Assembly: GCF_036203305.1 (NCBI RefSeq)
Contig: NZ_CP108131.1
Coordinates: 6,324,001 to 6,388,000 of the forward strand
DNA length: 64,000 nucleotides
Direction of reading: 5' to 3'
Origin: Streptomyces sp. NBC_00190
GTDB lineage: Bacteria; Actinomycetota; Actinomycetes; Streptomycetales; Streptomycetaceae
The translations under genes were made by a program, and so were the position numbers. Under the pieces are notes generated by a model. The model searched no databases, was not told where the DNA came from, and saw only the letters and a program-made list of their open reading frames with translations. This document shows, one piece after another, positions 55,370 to 64,000 of the stretch; position 1 is the first letter of the stretch; the number at the start of each line of letters is the position of its first letter.

Positions 55370-56215
55370 ATGCCGCACGGAAACCTCATGGGCATCAGCG
55401 ACCTCCACGTCTCATTCCGGGAGAATCGCCGGATCGTCGAGGAGCTGAATCCGGACAGTCCCCACGACTGGCTGATCGTGGCCGGTGACGTGGGCGAGTC
55501 TCCCGATGATCTTCGATGGGTGCTCGGCCTGCTCACCAGCCGCTACGCCACCGTGGTGTGGGCGCCGGGAAATCATGATCTTTGGACCCTGCGGGACGAT
55601 CCGGTGCCATTGCGCGGAGAGGCGCGCTACCGGCACCTCGTCGAGATCTGCCGCTCCTTCGGCGTGCACACTCCGGAGGATCCTTACCCCGTCTGGTCGG
55701 GGGCGGGCGGACCGCTCGTCGTCGCCCCCCTCTTCCTCCTGTACGACTACACCTTCCGCACTCCCGGGGCGGCCACCCAGGAGCAGGCGCTGGAGCAGGC
55801 CTACGAGGCCGGAGTGGTGTGCACCGACGAGTTCATGCTGCACCCCGACCCGTACCCGTCCCGTGAGGCTTGGTGCCGGGCCCGGGTCGCGGTCACCGAA
55901 CAGCGCCTCGCCGCCTGCGACCCGGACCTGCGCATGGTGCTCGTCAATCACTTTCCGCTGGTCAGGAACCCGACGCAGATCCTGAGGCACCCCGAGTTCG
56001 CCCAGTGGTGCGGCACCGAGCTCACCGCCGACTGGCACACCCGGTTCCGGGCGGCGGCCGTCGTCTACGGCCACCTCCACATCCCCCGCACCACCTGGTA
56101 CGACGGCGTGCGCTTCGAGGAGGTGTCCGTGGGTTACCCGCGGGAATGGCGCAGGCCGGGCCACCCGCGCGACGTACCGCGCCGGATCTTCCCCGGCGGT
56201 ACGGCCGGGGATTGA
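55370..56215 (+). CDS. pptH: Metallophosphoesterase, PptH-like (phosphopantetheinyl hydrolase)
   Basis: 281 residues. All calcineurin-type motifs are visible: SDLHV, AGDVGE, PGNHDLW, VNHFPL and YGHLH. Start chosen at MPHGN; an ATG at 55388 (MGISDLHV) is equally possible. The position beside a PptT-like gene and the NHD-region sequence match the mycobacterial PptH family, which removes 4'-phosphopantetheine from carrier proteins. It is divergent from that gene across a 291-base gap with no other gene seen in it. The reaction is inferred from the gene pair. Confidence 0.8.
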   Translation: MPHGNLMGISDLHVSFRENRRIVEELNPDSPHDWLIVAGDVGESPDDLRWVLGLLTSRYATVVWAPGNHDLWTLRDDPVPLRGEARYRHLVEICRSFGVHTPEDPYPVWSGAGGPLVVAPLFLLYDYTFRTPGAATQEQALEQAYEAGVVCTDEFMLHPDPYPSREAWCRARVAVTEQRLAACDPDLRMVLVNHFPLVRNPTQILRHPEFAQWCGTELTADWHTRFRAAAVVYGHLHIPRTTWYDGVRFEEVSVGYPREWRRPGHPRDVPRRIFPGGTAGD

Positions 56216-56258
56216 TGTCTGGCAACTTCCGGACACCGTGGGGGCGGGATTTCGAGCC

Positions 56259-56264
56259 TATACT
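56259..56264 (+). promoter_or_regulatory. -10-like TATACT before LAL regulator
   Basis: TATACT is an unusually good -10 in an AT-rich 146-base leader upstream of the regulator start at 56362. No matching -35 is evident. Confidence 0.35.
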
Positions 56265-56361
56265 GATCTTGAATTCCCGCTCAAGCAATGCTCGACCATC
56301 CCTCTTTCCGATTTTCGCGGTCCTTCCCGGAACGCACGGAAAAGGGACACTGGGGGACCCT

Positions 56362-59067
56362 ATGGTGTTGTTCCGGCGTGCCGAGGAACTATCTCTGTCA
56401 AACGCATTGCTCGACGGCTGTGCCGAAGGGAATGCCGGATTACTATTGCTCGAAGGCGCGGTCGGCTGCGGGAAGAGTGAATTCCTGGAGACCGTCGCCG
56501 CCCATGCCGAAGCCCGCGGCGCGACGGTCCTGCGCGCCATCGGCACCGCGGCCGAACGGGGCCATCCGCTGGGCGTCCTGCGCCAGCTGGCCGCCGACGC
56601 GCCGACCGGCGCCCTCCCGCCGCCTCCGGACGAGGCGGGGCGGGTCGAGGCCATGCAGGTGTTCGCCGCCGCCGTCCGTGAACTGAGCGCCGCCGCACCC
56701 GTGGTGATCTGCGTCGACGACCTGCACCACGTCGACGAGCTCTCCAGCCGCTACCTGCTGCACCTGGCGCGCGGCACCCGGCAGGCCAGGGTCCTCCTGG
56801 TGTTCGCCGAGTCCGTGCACGAACGCGGCGACGACCCGCTGCTGCGCACCGAACTGCTCCGGCTGCCCCACTTCGTACGGCTGCGGCTCGAACGGTTCAC
56901 CGCCGAGGCCGTCCGCGCCATGCTGCCGGACCGCACCGAGGCGGAGACCGAGCGGCTGCACCGGGCCAGCGGCGGAAACCCGCTGCTGCTGCGGTCCCTA
57001 CTCCAGGACCCCCAGGGCCGTCCGGGCGACGCCTACGCCCAGGCCGTGCTCGCCTGCCTGCACCGCTGCGGGCCCGCCACCACCGAACTGGCCGAGGCGA
57101 TCGCCGTGCTCGACGGCCTCGCCGGCGCCGCGCACCTCGCACGGCTGACGGGCACCCCCGAAGCCGCCGCCGCCCGGGCCCTGGCCGCGCTCGACGCCGC
57201 GGGCCTGCTCGCCGACGACGGCGGGCACGGGTTCCGTCACCCGGCTGCGCGGGCCGCCGTACTCGACCGGATGGACCCGGCCGCCCGCCAGGCCCTGCAC
57301 CGGGAGGCCGCCCTGCTGGCCCGGGCCTCGGGCGCGCCCGACATGGCGGTCGCCGACCAACTCCTCGGCGCACGGCACACCTGCGAGGAATGGGCCCTGC
57401 CCGTGCTGCGCTCCGCCGCGGACCAGTACGTCGCCGACGGAGCCCTCGAACAGGCCGCGGCCGTCCTGCAACTCGCCCGGGAAGCCAGCCCCGATGACGC
57501 GCGGCGCGCCGAACTCGCCGTCAAACTCAGCGTCGTGGCCGGCCGCACCGACCCCGCGGCAGCCGAACGCCACCTCCGCGAACCCCTCTCCGCCCTGGCC
57601 GCCGGAAAGCTGGCAGCGCACACCATGGGCCCGCTGGCCAGGGTGCTGGCCGCCCAGGGCCGGATCGACGAGTCGGCCGACGTACTGGAACGGCTGGCGG
57701 CCGGCAGCGGGCGGCACCCGGGTGCGGAGCGCAGGCAGGGGGACATCCCCGGGGACGACCCGCTGGACGGACTCTCCGCCTTCCCCCAGTGGGCGGCCTC
57801 CACCCGCCGCTGCACACCGGCCGAGGCCGGACCGCCCCCGGCCGGCCGTACGGCCAGGACCCCCGTCCACCCGGCGGCCCTGTGGGCGCTCCCGGTGGAG
57901 ACGGAGGAGGGCGCCGCCGCCCATGCCGCCGAACTCTTCCTCCGGGGCGCCACCCTCGCCGAAGGCACCGTGGAGCCGGTGGTGCAGGCCCTGCGCACCC
58001 TCCTGTACCTGGACGGCGCCGGGCGGGCGCTGCCCTGGTGCGAGTCCTTCCTGCTCCAGGCGACCCAGCGCGGGGCCACCGGCTGGCAGGCCGTGTTCGG
58101 CGGCCTGCTCGCCGAGGCCCGGATGCGGCAGGGAGACCTCCGGGGCGCGGCCCAGACCGCGGAAGGCGTCCTGCGGACCGTACCCGCACGCGGCGGCAGC
58201 GTCCTGCTGAGCGCGGTCGCCGGCACCCTGGTCCGGGCCTGCACGGCCATGGGCCGGCCCGAGGAGGCGGCGGCCGTACTGAGCCGGCCCGTCCCCGCCG
58301 AGCTGACCGGGAGCATCCACGCTCTCGGATACCTCCGCGCGCGGGGCCAGTACGCCCTCGCGACCAGCCGGTTCCACGCGGCGCTCGGCGACTTCCTGGA
58401 CGTCGGCCGCCACATGAAGCGGTGGGGCCTGGACCGGCCGCGGCTCCTGCCCTGGCGCACCGACGCGGCGGAGGCCCTGCTGAGGCTCGGCGAGGCACGC
58501 CAGGCCGAACGGTTCCTCGCGGACCAGCTCAGCGGCCGGGACGCCGCGGACCCGTGGGTGCGCGGCATGTCCCTGCGGCTGCGGGCCTCCCTGCGGGAGC
58601 CGAAGGAGCGCCAGGCGATGCTCGCCAAGGCGGTGGACGATCTGCACCGCTCGGGGGACCAGTACGAACTGGCCCGTGCCATGAGCGACTTCGGCCAGGT
58701 GCTGCGGGAGCTCGGCGAACCGGCACGCGCCGCCATGGTCAACCGCCGCGCGTGGCACGTGGCCAGGGAGTGCGGAGCCGAGTCCCTGTGCGTGAAGATC
58801 CTCCCCGGCCACACCGGTGACGGCGTCGAGGCGGGCGAGACGGCCGAGACCCCGCACGCCGACCTCGTCGCGAGTCTCAGCGAGTCGGAGAAGCGGGTCG
58901 CCCTGCTCGCGGTGCACGGCCACACCAACCGTGAGATCGCCCAGAAGCTCTACATCACCGTGAGCACGGTGGAACAGCACCTGACCCGGGTCTACCGCAA
59001 GCTGGAGATCCCCGGCCGGCAGGCGCTCCCGGTCGACTTCCACCTGGGCGTCGCCGAGTTCGTCTGA
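56362..59067 (+). CDS. LAL-family LuxR transcriptional activator with TTA codon
   Basis: 901 residues. N-terminal AAA-like ATPase with Walker A GAVGCGKS (residues 32-39) and Walker B VVICVDDLHHVD, a long helical middle, and a C-terminal LuxR HTH (LSESEKRVALLAVHGHTNREIAQKLYITVSTVEQHLTRVYRKL). The size is typical of LAL regulators that activate polyketide clusters in Streptomyces. The ATG at 56362 has GGGGGA just upstream; the frame is open further up but begins inside the metallophosphoesterase. Codon 27 (56440-56442) is TTA, so expression should depend on bldA and growth stage. A hairpin overlaps the stop. Confidence 0.93.
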   Translation: MVLFRRAEELSLSNALLDGCAEGNAGLLLLEGAVGCGKSEFLETVAAHAEARGATVLRAIGTAAERGHPLGVLRQLAADAPTGALPPPPDEAGRVEAMQVFAAAVRELSAAAPVVICVDDLHHVDELSSRYLLHLARGTRQARVLLVFAESVHERGDDPLLRTELLRLPHFVRLRLERFTAEAVRAMLPDRTEAETERLHRASGGNPLLLRSLLQDPQGRPGDAYAQAVLACLHRCGPATTELAEAIAVLDGLAGAAHLARLTGTPEAAAARALAALDAAGLLADDGGHGFRHPAARAAVLDRMDPAARQALHREAALLARASGAPDMAVADQLLGARHTCEEWALPVLRSAADQYVADGALEQAAAVLQLAREASPDDARRAELAVKLSVVAGRTDPAAAERHLREPLSALAAGKLAAHTMGPLARVLAAQGRIDESADVLERLAAGSGRHPGAERRQGDIPGDDPLDGLSAFPQWAASTRRCTPAEAGPPPAGRTARTPVHPAALWALPVETEEGAAAHAAELFLRGATLAEGTVEPVVQALRTLLYLDGAGRALPWCESFLLQATQRGATGWQAVFGGLLAEARMRQGDLRGAAQTAEGVLRTVPARGGSVLLSAVAGTLVRACTAMGRPEEAAAVLSRPVPAELTGSIHALGYLRARGQYALATSRFHAALGDFLDVGRHMKRWGLDRPRLLPWRTDAAEALLRLGEARQAERFLADQLSGRDAADPWVRGMSLRLRASLREPKERQAMLAKAVDDLHRSGDQYELARAMSDFGQVLRELGEPARAAMVNRRAWHVARECGAESLCVKILPGHTGDGVEAGETAETPHADLVASLSESEKRVALLAVHGHTNREIAQKLYITVSTVEQHLTRVYRKLEIPGRQALPVDFHLGVAEFV

Positions 59068-59095
59068 GTCCGGGCCCGGGTCGGGGCCCGGACTC
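59066..59095. terminator. Hairpin at the end of LAL regulator
   Basis: Perfect 12-bp stem GAGTCCGGGCCC (59066-59077) / GGGCCCGGACTC (59084-59095) overlapping the stop codon, with a 6-base loop. The next 60 bases are further repeated CGGGTCGGG-type sequence. Confidence 0.65.
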
Positions 59096-59321
59096 GGGTC
59101 GGGGTCCGGGCCCGGTCCCGGCCAGGGCCAGGCCGGGAGCGGGAGCGGGATAGCAAGGTCATGGCAAGCCCGCCCGCTCCCGGCCCACCCCTGGCAGACA
59201 ACTGGCGCACTTGACCCCCTCCTCCCCCCGGTTCCGCTCAGGTGAGCCCTCCCCGCTGGCCCCTCGCGAGCCACGTGCGCGACGGTTCGGTCATGAGCCG
59301 CAGCCCACCAGGGAGGGCACC

Positions 59322-60278
59322 ATGACCACACCCACGCACGACCAGCCGTGGCGCACGGCCGCACCGGGACAGGTGCGCGACGCCATGCTCGACCGGGTCG
59401 AGGAACGCCTCGCCCGACTGCTCGCCGAGGAGCACCGCAACCGCCGTACGCCCGACCCGCGCAGCGCCGTCCTGGTGGCCGGCGTCGCCGAACTCGTCCA
59501 GGCCGGGGCCGAGCGGGCCCACCCGGTCATCTGCCTCACCGGATACCTCGCCGCGGGCGGCGATCCGGACAGCGAGGACGCCGTGGCCGCGGCTGCCGCG
59601 CTCGAACTCCTCGACACCTGCCTGATGATCCGTGAGGACGTCCGGGACAACGCGCCGCTGCGCCGCGGCATCCCGACCCTGCACATCAGCCACGCCGCCG
59701 AGCACGAGCGCAACGGCTGGCGCGGCGAGTCCCGCCGGTTCGGAGAGGGGACCGCCGTGCTCGCCGGCGATCTCGCCCTCGCCTACGGTGACCGGCTGGC
59801 GGTCCGGCTCCCCCACGAGGTCCGGGAGCTGTGGGACGACCTGCGGACCGAGCGGGCGATCGGCGCGCACACCGAGGCCGCCGCCGCGACCGAGTACCTC
59901 GACGACGCCTGGCCGGGGCAGTGCCTGGAGGGCTGCGGCAGCGGCTGCGGCGCGGGCTGGTACGGGCTGCGCCACGCGCTGCTGATCGGCGCCGCGCTGG
60001 CGGGGCGGGACGACCTGCGCGAGACGTACGAGGAGTACGCGCGGGCCCTGCACGCGGCCTGGCGGATCCGCGGATTCCTGCGCGGAGGCCCGGGGTTCGA
60101 CGGCGACGCCCAGTTCCTGCGCGACGTGTTCTTCGACGCGCGGGCCCGGGACGGGGCCGAGGAGACCATCGCCGGGCTCCTGGCGCGCGCGGACGAGGCC
60201 GTCGCCGCAGCCCCCGTCGACCCCGTGTGGCGCACCGAACTGGCGGCCTTCGCACGCCGGGTGGCCGGCTGCGAGTGA
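59322..60278 (+). CDS. Polyprenyl synthetase-like protein with degenerate second Asp-rich motif
   Basis: 318 residues. The first aspartate-rich region aligns as IREDVRDNAPLRRGIPTLH (E105-D109 in place of DDxxD), and VLAGDLALAYGDRL is typical of short-chain isoprenyl diphosphate synthases. A proper second DDxxD could not be found; the matching place reads GFDGDAQFLRD. GGGAGG precedes the ATG. It may be an altered synthase or a non-catalytic paralogue. No other terpene gene is in the window. Confidence 0.8.
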   Translation: MTTPTHDQPWRTAAPGQVRDAMLDRVEERLARLLAEEHRNRRTPDPRSAVLVAGVAELVQAGAERAHPVICLTGYLAAGGDPDSEDAVAAAAALELLDTCLMIREDVRDNAPLRRGIPTLHISHAAEHERNGWRGESRRFGEGTAVLAGDLALAYGDRLAVRLPHEVRELWDDLRTERAIGAHTEAAAATEYLDDAWPGQCLEGCGSGCGAGWYGLRHALLIGAALAGRDDLRETYEEYARALHAAWRIRGFLRGGPGFDGDAQFLRDVFFDARARDGAEETIAGLLARADEAVAAAPVDPVWRTELAAFARRVAGCE

Positions 60279-60350
60279 CCCCGGCGGTGACGCCACGTCA
60301 ACGCGGTAACTCGGTAGCGGGGCATGGCCCCTCGGTCGATCATGGGGCGC

Positions 60351-60911
60351 ATGAGCGACCAACCCGAGCGATGGACCCAGGCGACCGTCTACCCCGACAT
60401 GTGGACCGATCCGGACGACGACCCCCGCAACAGCGAGCAAGTCAGTCCGGACGGCGAGCTCCCGACGCTGCAGGACTTCCTGACGAACTACCGCATCACC
60501 CTGCGGATGAAGTGCGAGGGCCTGGACGCGGAGCAACTGGCCCGCCGGTCGGTCCCGCCGTCGACGATGTCGCTGCTCGGCCTGGTCCGGCACCTCGCCG
60601 AGGTGGAACGGGACTGGCGCAACTGGATCACCGACGGTGACCCGCTGCCGAAGCTGTACGGCAAGCGCGACGCGGACTTCCACGGAGCTGTCGCCGAGCA
60701 GGCCGTGGTCGACGCCGCGTACGCCGATCTGGAGCGCGAGCAGGCCGCGACCGACGCCGCGCTGGCCGCGCACCCGGATCTGGGCGAGCGGTTGGGGAAG
60801 GACAAGATCGCGGTCCGGGAGCTGCTGGTCCACAGGATCGAGGAGTACGCCCGTCACTGCGGGCACGCCGACCTGTTGCGCGAGCGCGTCGACGGACGGG
60901 TGGGCCAGTGA
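60351..60911 (+). CDS. DinB-family protein (DUF664-like)
   Basis: 186 residues. Four-helix DinB-like metal site: LVRHLAEVERDW (His), and the late HRIEEYARHCGHADLLRE with His residues that would complete the metal triad. Such proteins are common in Streptomyces; their substrates (often thiol cofactors) are mostly unknown. The ATG is taken at the MSDQPERW start. A role in the neighbouring pathways is not evident. Confidence 0.85.
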   Translation: MSDQPERWTQATVYPDMWTDPDDDPRNSEQVSPDGELPTLQDFLTNYRITLRMKCEGLDAEQLARRSVPPSTMSLLGLVRHLAEVERDWRNWITDGDPLPKLYGKRDADFHGAVAEQAVVDAAYADLEREQAATDAALAAHPDLGERLGKDKIAVRELLVHRIEEYARHCGHADLLRERVDGRVGQ

Positions 60912-60952
60912 CGGGCGGGCCCAAGCCCGGAGCGTGAGCCCCGGGACGGGAC

Positions 60953-62677
60953 TCAGTCGGGGGCCGGCCGGGGCCCGCCGGGCCGCAGGCGCGTCAGCCA
61001 GCTGCGCAGCGCGCCGCGGCGGACCCGGCCGAGGTCGTCGCGCGGCAGTGCGCCGACGATCTCCAGCCGTGTCGGCAGAAAGGCCTCCGCGACGCCCCGG
61101 GCGGTGAGGTGCTCGCGCAGCTCGGCCGGGCCCGGCGGCCGGTCCTGCGCGGTCGGGACCACGACGGCGCAGGGCAGCTCCCCGTGCTCGGGATCGGTGT
61201 AGGCGACGACCGCGGCCTCGCTGACCCGGGGGTGGGTCAGCAACTGCTCCTCCACCTCGGCCACCGGCACCATGAAGATCGCGCCGGTCCGCATCCCGGC
61301 CCTGGCCAGGACCCGGATCCCGCCGTGCGGGCCGGGCTGCGCCAGGTCTCCCGTGTCGAGCCAGCCGTCGGCCCGCTCCCAGGTGGGCACCGGTGCCGGG
61401 GCTCCCTGCCCCCACGTGGCCAGGCAGACCGACGGCCCGCGCACCATGAGCGCCGGCGTCCCGTGCCCGGCGGACACCTCCAGCCCGCGCAGCGCGTGGA
61501 AGGCGTCGCCCTCGTCGGGAGTGTCCCCGGTGAGGGCGCCCATGCCGAGTTCCGGGGCCCCCCACACGGAGAGCACCGGTACGCCGAACACCGCGCGGAG
61601 TCCGGCGGCCAGCGGCGCGGGGGTGCTGGTGCGGCCGCCGGACAGCACCAGCCGCAGCCGGTCCAGGTCCCGGGGGCGGCGCTGCTGCGTGGTGAGCAGC
61701 TCGGAGAAGTAGGCGGGCTCCGCGTAGACCTGGTCCACCCCGGCCGCCGCCATCAGGTCCAGGCACCGGCCCGGATCCCACACGTCCTGGTGGACCCCCG
61801 TCCCGCCGACCGCCAGCGGCCAGCACACGGTGTACAGCAGCGAGGCCAGCGAGGTGAGCGGCAGCGTGCTGAGGAAGACCTCGCGCGGCCGTCGGCCCGG
61901 GCCGTCGCCCTCGTGCTGGGACGCGATGTTGGCGTACAGCGTGTTGGGGGAGTGCAGCACAGAGGTGTAGGCGTCCCGCAGGCCCATCACGCTGATCAGC
62001 AGGGAGGGCCGGTCGGCCTGCCCGCTCCGCGGCCTGCTCCGCCTGCCCGCTCCGGTGCGCTCGTGCGCGGTGCGCCGGAAGTGCGCCGCGAAGTCGACCG
62101 CCCCGGTCGCCGCCGCGTCCCCCACGACGACCCGGTGGCGCAGCCACGGCAGGCGCGGCGCGAGGTCCGCGAGGACTTCGGCGTGCGCGTGGCCCTCCCA
62201 CACGTCGGGCACCACGCAGACCCGGGCCCGGGTGCTCTCCAGGATCCGGTGCAGCCCGTGGGCCCGTACGGTCGGCAGGACCGGCACCGCGACCGCCCCG
62301 GCCCGCCAGCAGGCCAGGGTCAGCGCCGCGGTCTCCCACCAGCTCGGCAGCTGGTAGGCGACGGGGTCCCCGGGGGCCACCCCGAGGGAGGTCAGGGCGG
62401 CAGCGAACCGGTCGACGTACAGGGCCAGTTGGCTGTACGTGAGGGTGATCAGGCGTCGGCCGGCCGGCCGGTGGGCCCGCTCCGAGACGATCGCCGGGCG
62501 CCCGGGCGCGGCGGCGGCCGTACGGTACAGGTCGTCGAGGAAGGTCTCCGGGCGCCACCATCCGGCGGCCCGGAACCGCGCCGCGACCCCGGCCGGCGCG
62601 CCGAGGTCCAGGGGCCGGCCGTGCGCGGCGCCGAGGTGTTCCGCCGCGGGGTACGAGGGGCAGTCGGTCAGGCCCAC
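60953..62677 (-). CDS. ANL-superfamily protein with degenerate ATP-binding motifs
   Basis: 574 residues. The overall shape is of an acyl-AMP ligase: GDPVAYQLPSWWE, VWGAPELG for the YGxTE region, WLDTGDLAQPG, LTHPRVSEAAVVAY. The ATP loop (residues about 227-243) reads ISVMGLRDAYTSVLHSPN, with none of the TSGTTGxPKG residues, the hinge GRxKD reads ARAGM, and the C-terminal Lys is replaced (GRVRRGAL). It may lack adenylation activity and serve a binding or regulatory role. The GTG start lies inside the end of the upstream regulator (10-base overlap), so the two are coupled. Confidence 0.82.
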   Translation of the reverse strand: MGLTDCPSYPAAEHLGAAHGRPLDLGAPAGVAARFRAAGWWRPETFLDDLYRTAAAAPGRPAIVSERAHRPAGRRLITLTYSQLALYVDRFAAALTSLGVAPGDPVAYQLPSWWETAALTLACWRAGAVAVPVLPTVRAHGLHRILESTRARVCVVPDVWEGHAHAEVLADLAPRLPWLRHRVVVGDAAATGAVDFAAHFRRTAHERTGAGRRSRPRSGQADRPSLLISVMGLRDAYTSVLHSPNTLYANIASQHEGDGPGRRPREVFLSTLPLTSLASLLYTVCWPLAVGGTGVHQDVWDPGRCLDLMAAAGVDQVYAEPAYFSELLTTQQRRPRDLDRLRLVLSGGRTSTPAPLAAGLRAVFGVPVLSVWGAPELGMGALTGDTPDEGDAFHALRGLEVSAGHGTPALMVRGPSVCLATWGQGAPAPVPTWERADGWLDTGDLAQPGPHGGIRVLARAGMRTGAIFMVPVAEVEEQLLTHPRVSEAAVVAYTDPEHGELPCAVVVPTAQDRPPGPAELREHLTARGVAEAFLPTRLEIVGALPRDDLGRVRRGALRSWLTRLRPGGPRPAPD

Positions 62678-64000
62678 CGGCCCACCGCCCCGGCCACCTG
62701 CACCCGCGAGGTGCACCCGAGCCTGCGCATCACCTGGCGGACGTGGTTGACCACGGTCCACTCCGAAATGTCCAGCCTCGCAGCGATATGGCGATTCGTC
62801 AGCCCTTCCGACACCAGCAGTGCCACCTGGACCTGCCGCGGGGTGAGCGACGGTGCCTCGGCCACCGCCCCCGTCACCGGGCGGCGCGAGGGGGCGGGAG
62901 CCGAGAGGGCCTCCGCCACCGCGGCGGGCGCCCCCATCCGCACCCCCTCGGCCCACGCCGTGGCGAAGTCGGACCAGTCCAGCCGCGCGCTCAGCTCCGT
63001 ACGCGCCCGCTCGGCTTCGGAGCGCCACTCGTCGGGCACCTCGGCTCCCGTCCCGGCCCGCAGGGTGTCGGCCGCCGCCAGCAGCCGCACCGTGCGCGGC
63101 CGCTGCGCGGGCGCCGTGCGCAGCTGGAGCAGCGCGAACTCCTCCAGCAGGTCCGGCAGTTCGGTCCGCTCGCCGATCGCCCCGTACAGCCGCAGGGCCT
63201 CCCGCAGCGCCCGGTCGGCCCGGTCCGGATCCTCGCCCTCCAGAGCCAGCGCCGCCGAGGTCCGCAGCGCGCCCGCCAGGCCCCGCCCGTCCCGGATCCG
63301 CCGGAAGGCCTCCTCGGCCCGGTCCAGCAGCTCCTGCGCCTTGCGCCGGTCGCCGTCGGCGCGCAGCACGGCCGCGAGCGCCGCCGCCGCCCCGGCCGCG
63401 CCCCCGGTGACGCCCATCGACTCCAGCGCGTTCAGCGCGGTCACCAGCACGGCCCGCGCCCCCGGCGGATCACCGGCCTTCAGCAGCGCCGTACCGAGGT
63501 GGGCGGAGGCGAGCGCGTTCTGCCGCCGGTCACCGACGGCCTTCCCCAGCGCGAGCGCCCGACGGTGGCGGCGTACGGCCTCCTGCGGATCACCCAGGGC
63601 GAGCGCGAACAGCCCGGACATGTCGGCCAGCCGGGCCCGTACGGCCTCCAGCAGCGGGGGCCCCGCCACCTCGGCCGCGCCGTCGCACCACTCCAGCCCC
63701 TCCCGCAGCCGCCCCTGCGTCAGCCAGGGCAGCCGGCAGCCGAGCACCAGGGCGGCCGCCGCCTCGCCGTCACCGCGCTCGCGCAGCCGCCGCAGCGAGG
63801 TCGTCACGTTCGCGCCCTCGGCGGCCAACTCCCGCAGCATCCGCTCCTGGTCGGTCCCGTTCAGGCGGGGCAGCGAGGCGGTCACCAGCTGAAGGTAGCG
63901 CTCCGCGTGCGCGTCCAGCGCCGCGCCGTCGCGACCCGACTCCGCGAGTACCGCGCGGCAGTGGGACCGTACGGGCTCGGTCACGGCCAGCCGCAGCTCC
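62668..64000 (-). CDS. LuxR-type regulator with TPR-like region, 5' end outside window
   Basis: The frame is open to the right edge, so only the C-terminal part (about 443 residues) is present. The visible portion has TPR-like helical repeats (LGTALLKAGDPPGARAVL) and a C-terminal LuxR HTH (LTPRQVQVALLVSEGLTNRHIAARLDISEWTVVNHVRQV). The first visible residues resemble the region after an NB-ARC/AAA ATPase domain, which should lie beyond the window. A GTG at 63984 is probably internal, not the start. Its stop overlaps the ANL-like gene. Confidence 0.85.
   Translation of the reverse strand, partial: ELRLAVTEPVRSHCRAVLAESGRDGAALDAHAERYLQLVTASLPRLNGTDQERMLRELAAEGANVTTSLRRLRERGDGEAAAALVLGCRLPWLTQGRLREGLEWCDGAAEVAGPPLLEAVRARLADMSGLFALALGDPQEAVRRHRRALALGKAVGDRRQNALASAHLGTALLKAGDPPGARAVLVTALNALESMGVTGGAAGAAAALAAVLRADGDRRKAQELLDRAEEAFRRIRDGRGLAGALRTSAALALEGEDPDRADRALREALRLYGAIGERTELPDLLEEFALLQLRTAPAQRPRTVRLLAAADTLRAGTGAEVPDEWRSEAERARTELSARLDWSDFATAWAEGVRMGAPAAVAEALSAPAPSRRPVTGAVAEAPSLTPRQVQVALLVSEGLTNRHIAARLDISEWTVVNHVRQVMRRLGCTSRVQVAGAVGRWA

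Noticed and set aside
59096..59150. CGGGTCGGG-type repeats after the LAL gene as a functional element
   Set aside because: Low-complexity GC-rich sequence directly following a terminator; no regular unit length or flanking promoter.

Overview
The window is about 73% G+C with strong third-position GC bias, type I modular PKS genes, LuxR/LAL regulators and a TTA codon inside a regulator. This points to a Streptomyces (or close actinomycete) secondary-metabolite locus. Both window edges cut genes: the PKS at the left and a LuxR-type regulator at the right.

0-30.7 kb: four collinear PKS genes. The first is the 3' part of a larger gene (ACP, then KS-AT-DH-KR-ACP), followed by KS-AT-ACP, KS-AT-KR-ACP and a 5470-residue protein with three KS-AT-DH-KR-ACP modules and a terminal thioesterase. 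All seven acyltransferases carry the malonyl-type HAFH motif, so the chain is built from acetate units. If colinear, the released end would carry a triene conjugated to C1, a hydroxyl at C9, a ketone at C11 and a further alkene at C12.

30.7-41.8 kb: genes for a beta-amino acid starter and its carrier. They are a stand-alone adenylation enzyme, a KamA-type radical SAM aminomutase overlapping a fold-type I PLP enzyme, a discrete ACP, a second stand-alone adenylation enzyme and a VinK-like acyltransferase. A 14-helix exporter and a secreted PQQ-type beta-propeller protein lie among them. The set matches the logic of incednine/vicenistatin-type macrolactam pathways (glutamate to beta-glutamate to 3-aminobutyrate, then aminoacyl capping and transfer to the PKS), so a 3-aminobutyrate-primed polyene macrolactam is the best inference.

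41.9-52.9 kb: a compact, mostly overlapping eight-gene operon: fatty acyl-AMP ligase, unusually long acyl-CoA dehydrogenase, ACP, a non-reducing KS-AT-ACP module, a KAS III lacking the usual active-site His, an FkbH glyceryl-ACP synthase, a second ACP and an Sfp-type phosphopantetheinyl transferase. Together these could form a beta-ketoacyl-ACP and join it to a glyceryl-ACP, which is the logic of tetronate formation. This embedded lipid-tetronate-like unit is the most interesting system in the window.

52.9-59.1 kb: control and carrier-protein maintenance: a TrmB/LuxR-like regulator, a 64-residue membrane or secreted peptide, a PptT-like phosphopantetheinyl transferase divergent from a PptH-like metallophosphoesterase, and a LAL regulator with a TTA codon. 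59.3-64 kb: a polyprenyl-synthase-like protein with a degenerate second motif, a DinB-family protein, an ANL-superfamily protein with a ruined ATP loop, and the C-terminal part of another LuxR-type regulator coupled to it. No rRNA, tRNA, CRISPR or insertion sequence was seen. Minus-strand and other-frame ORFs through the PKS region are GC-driven shadows.
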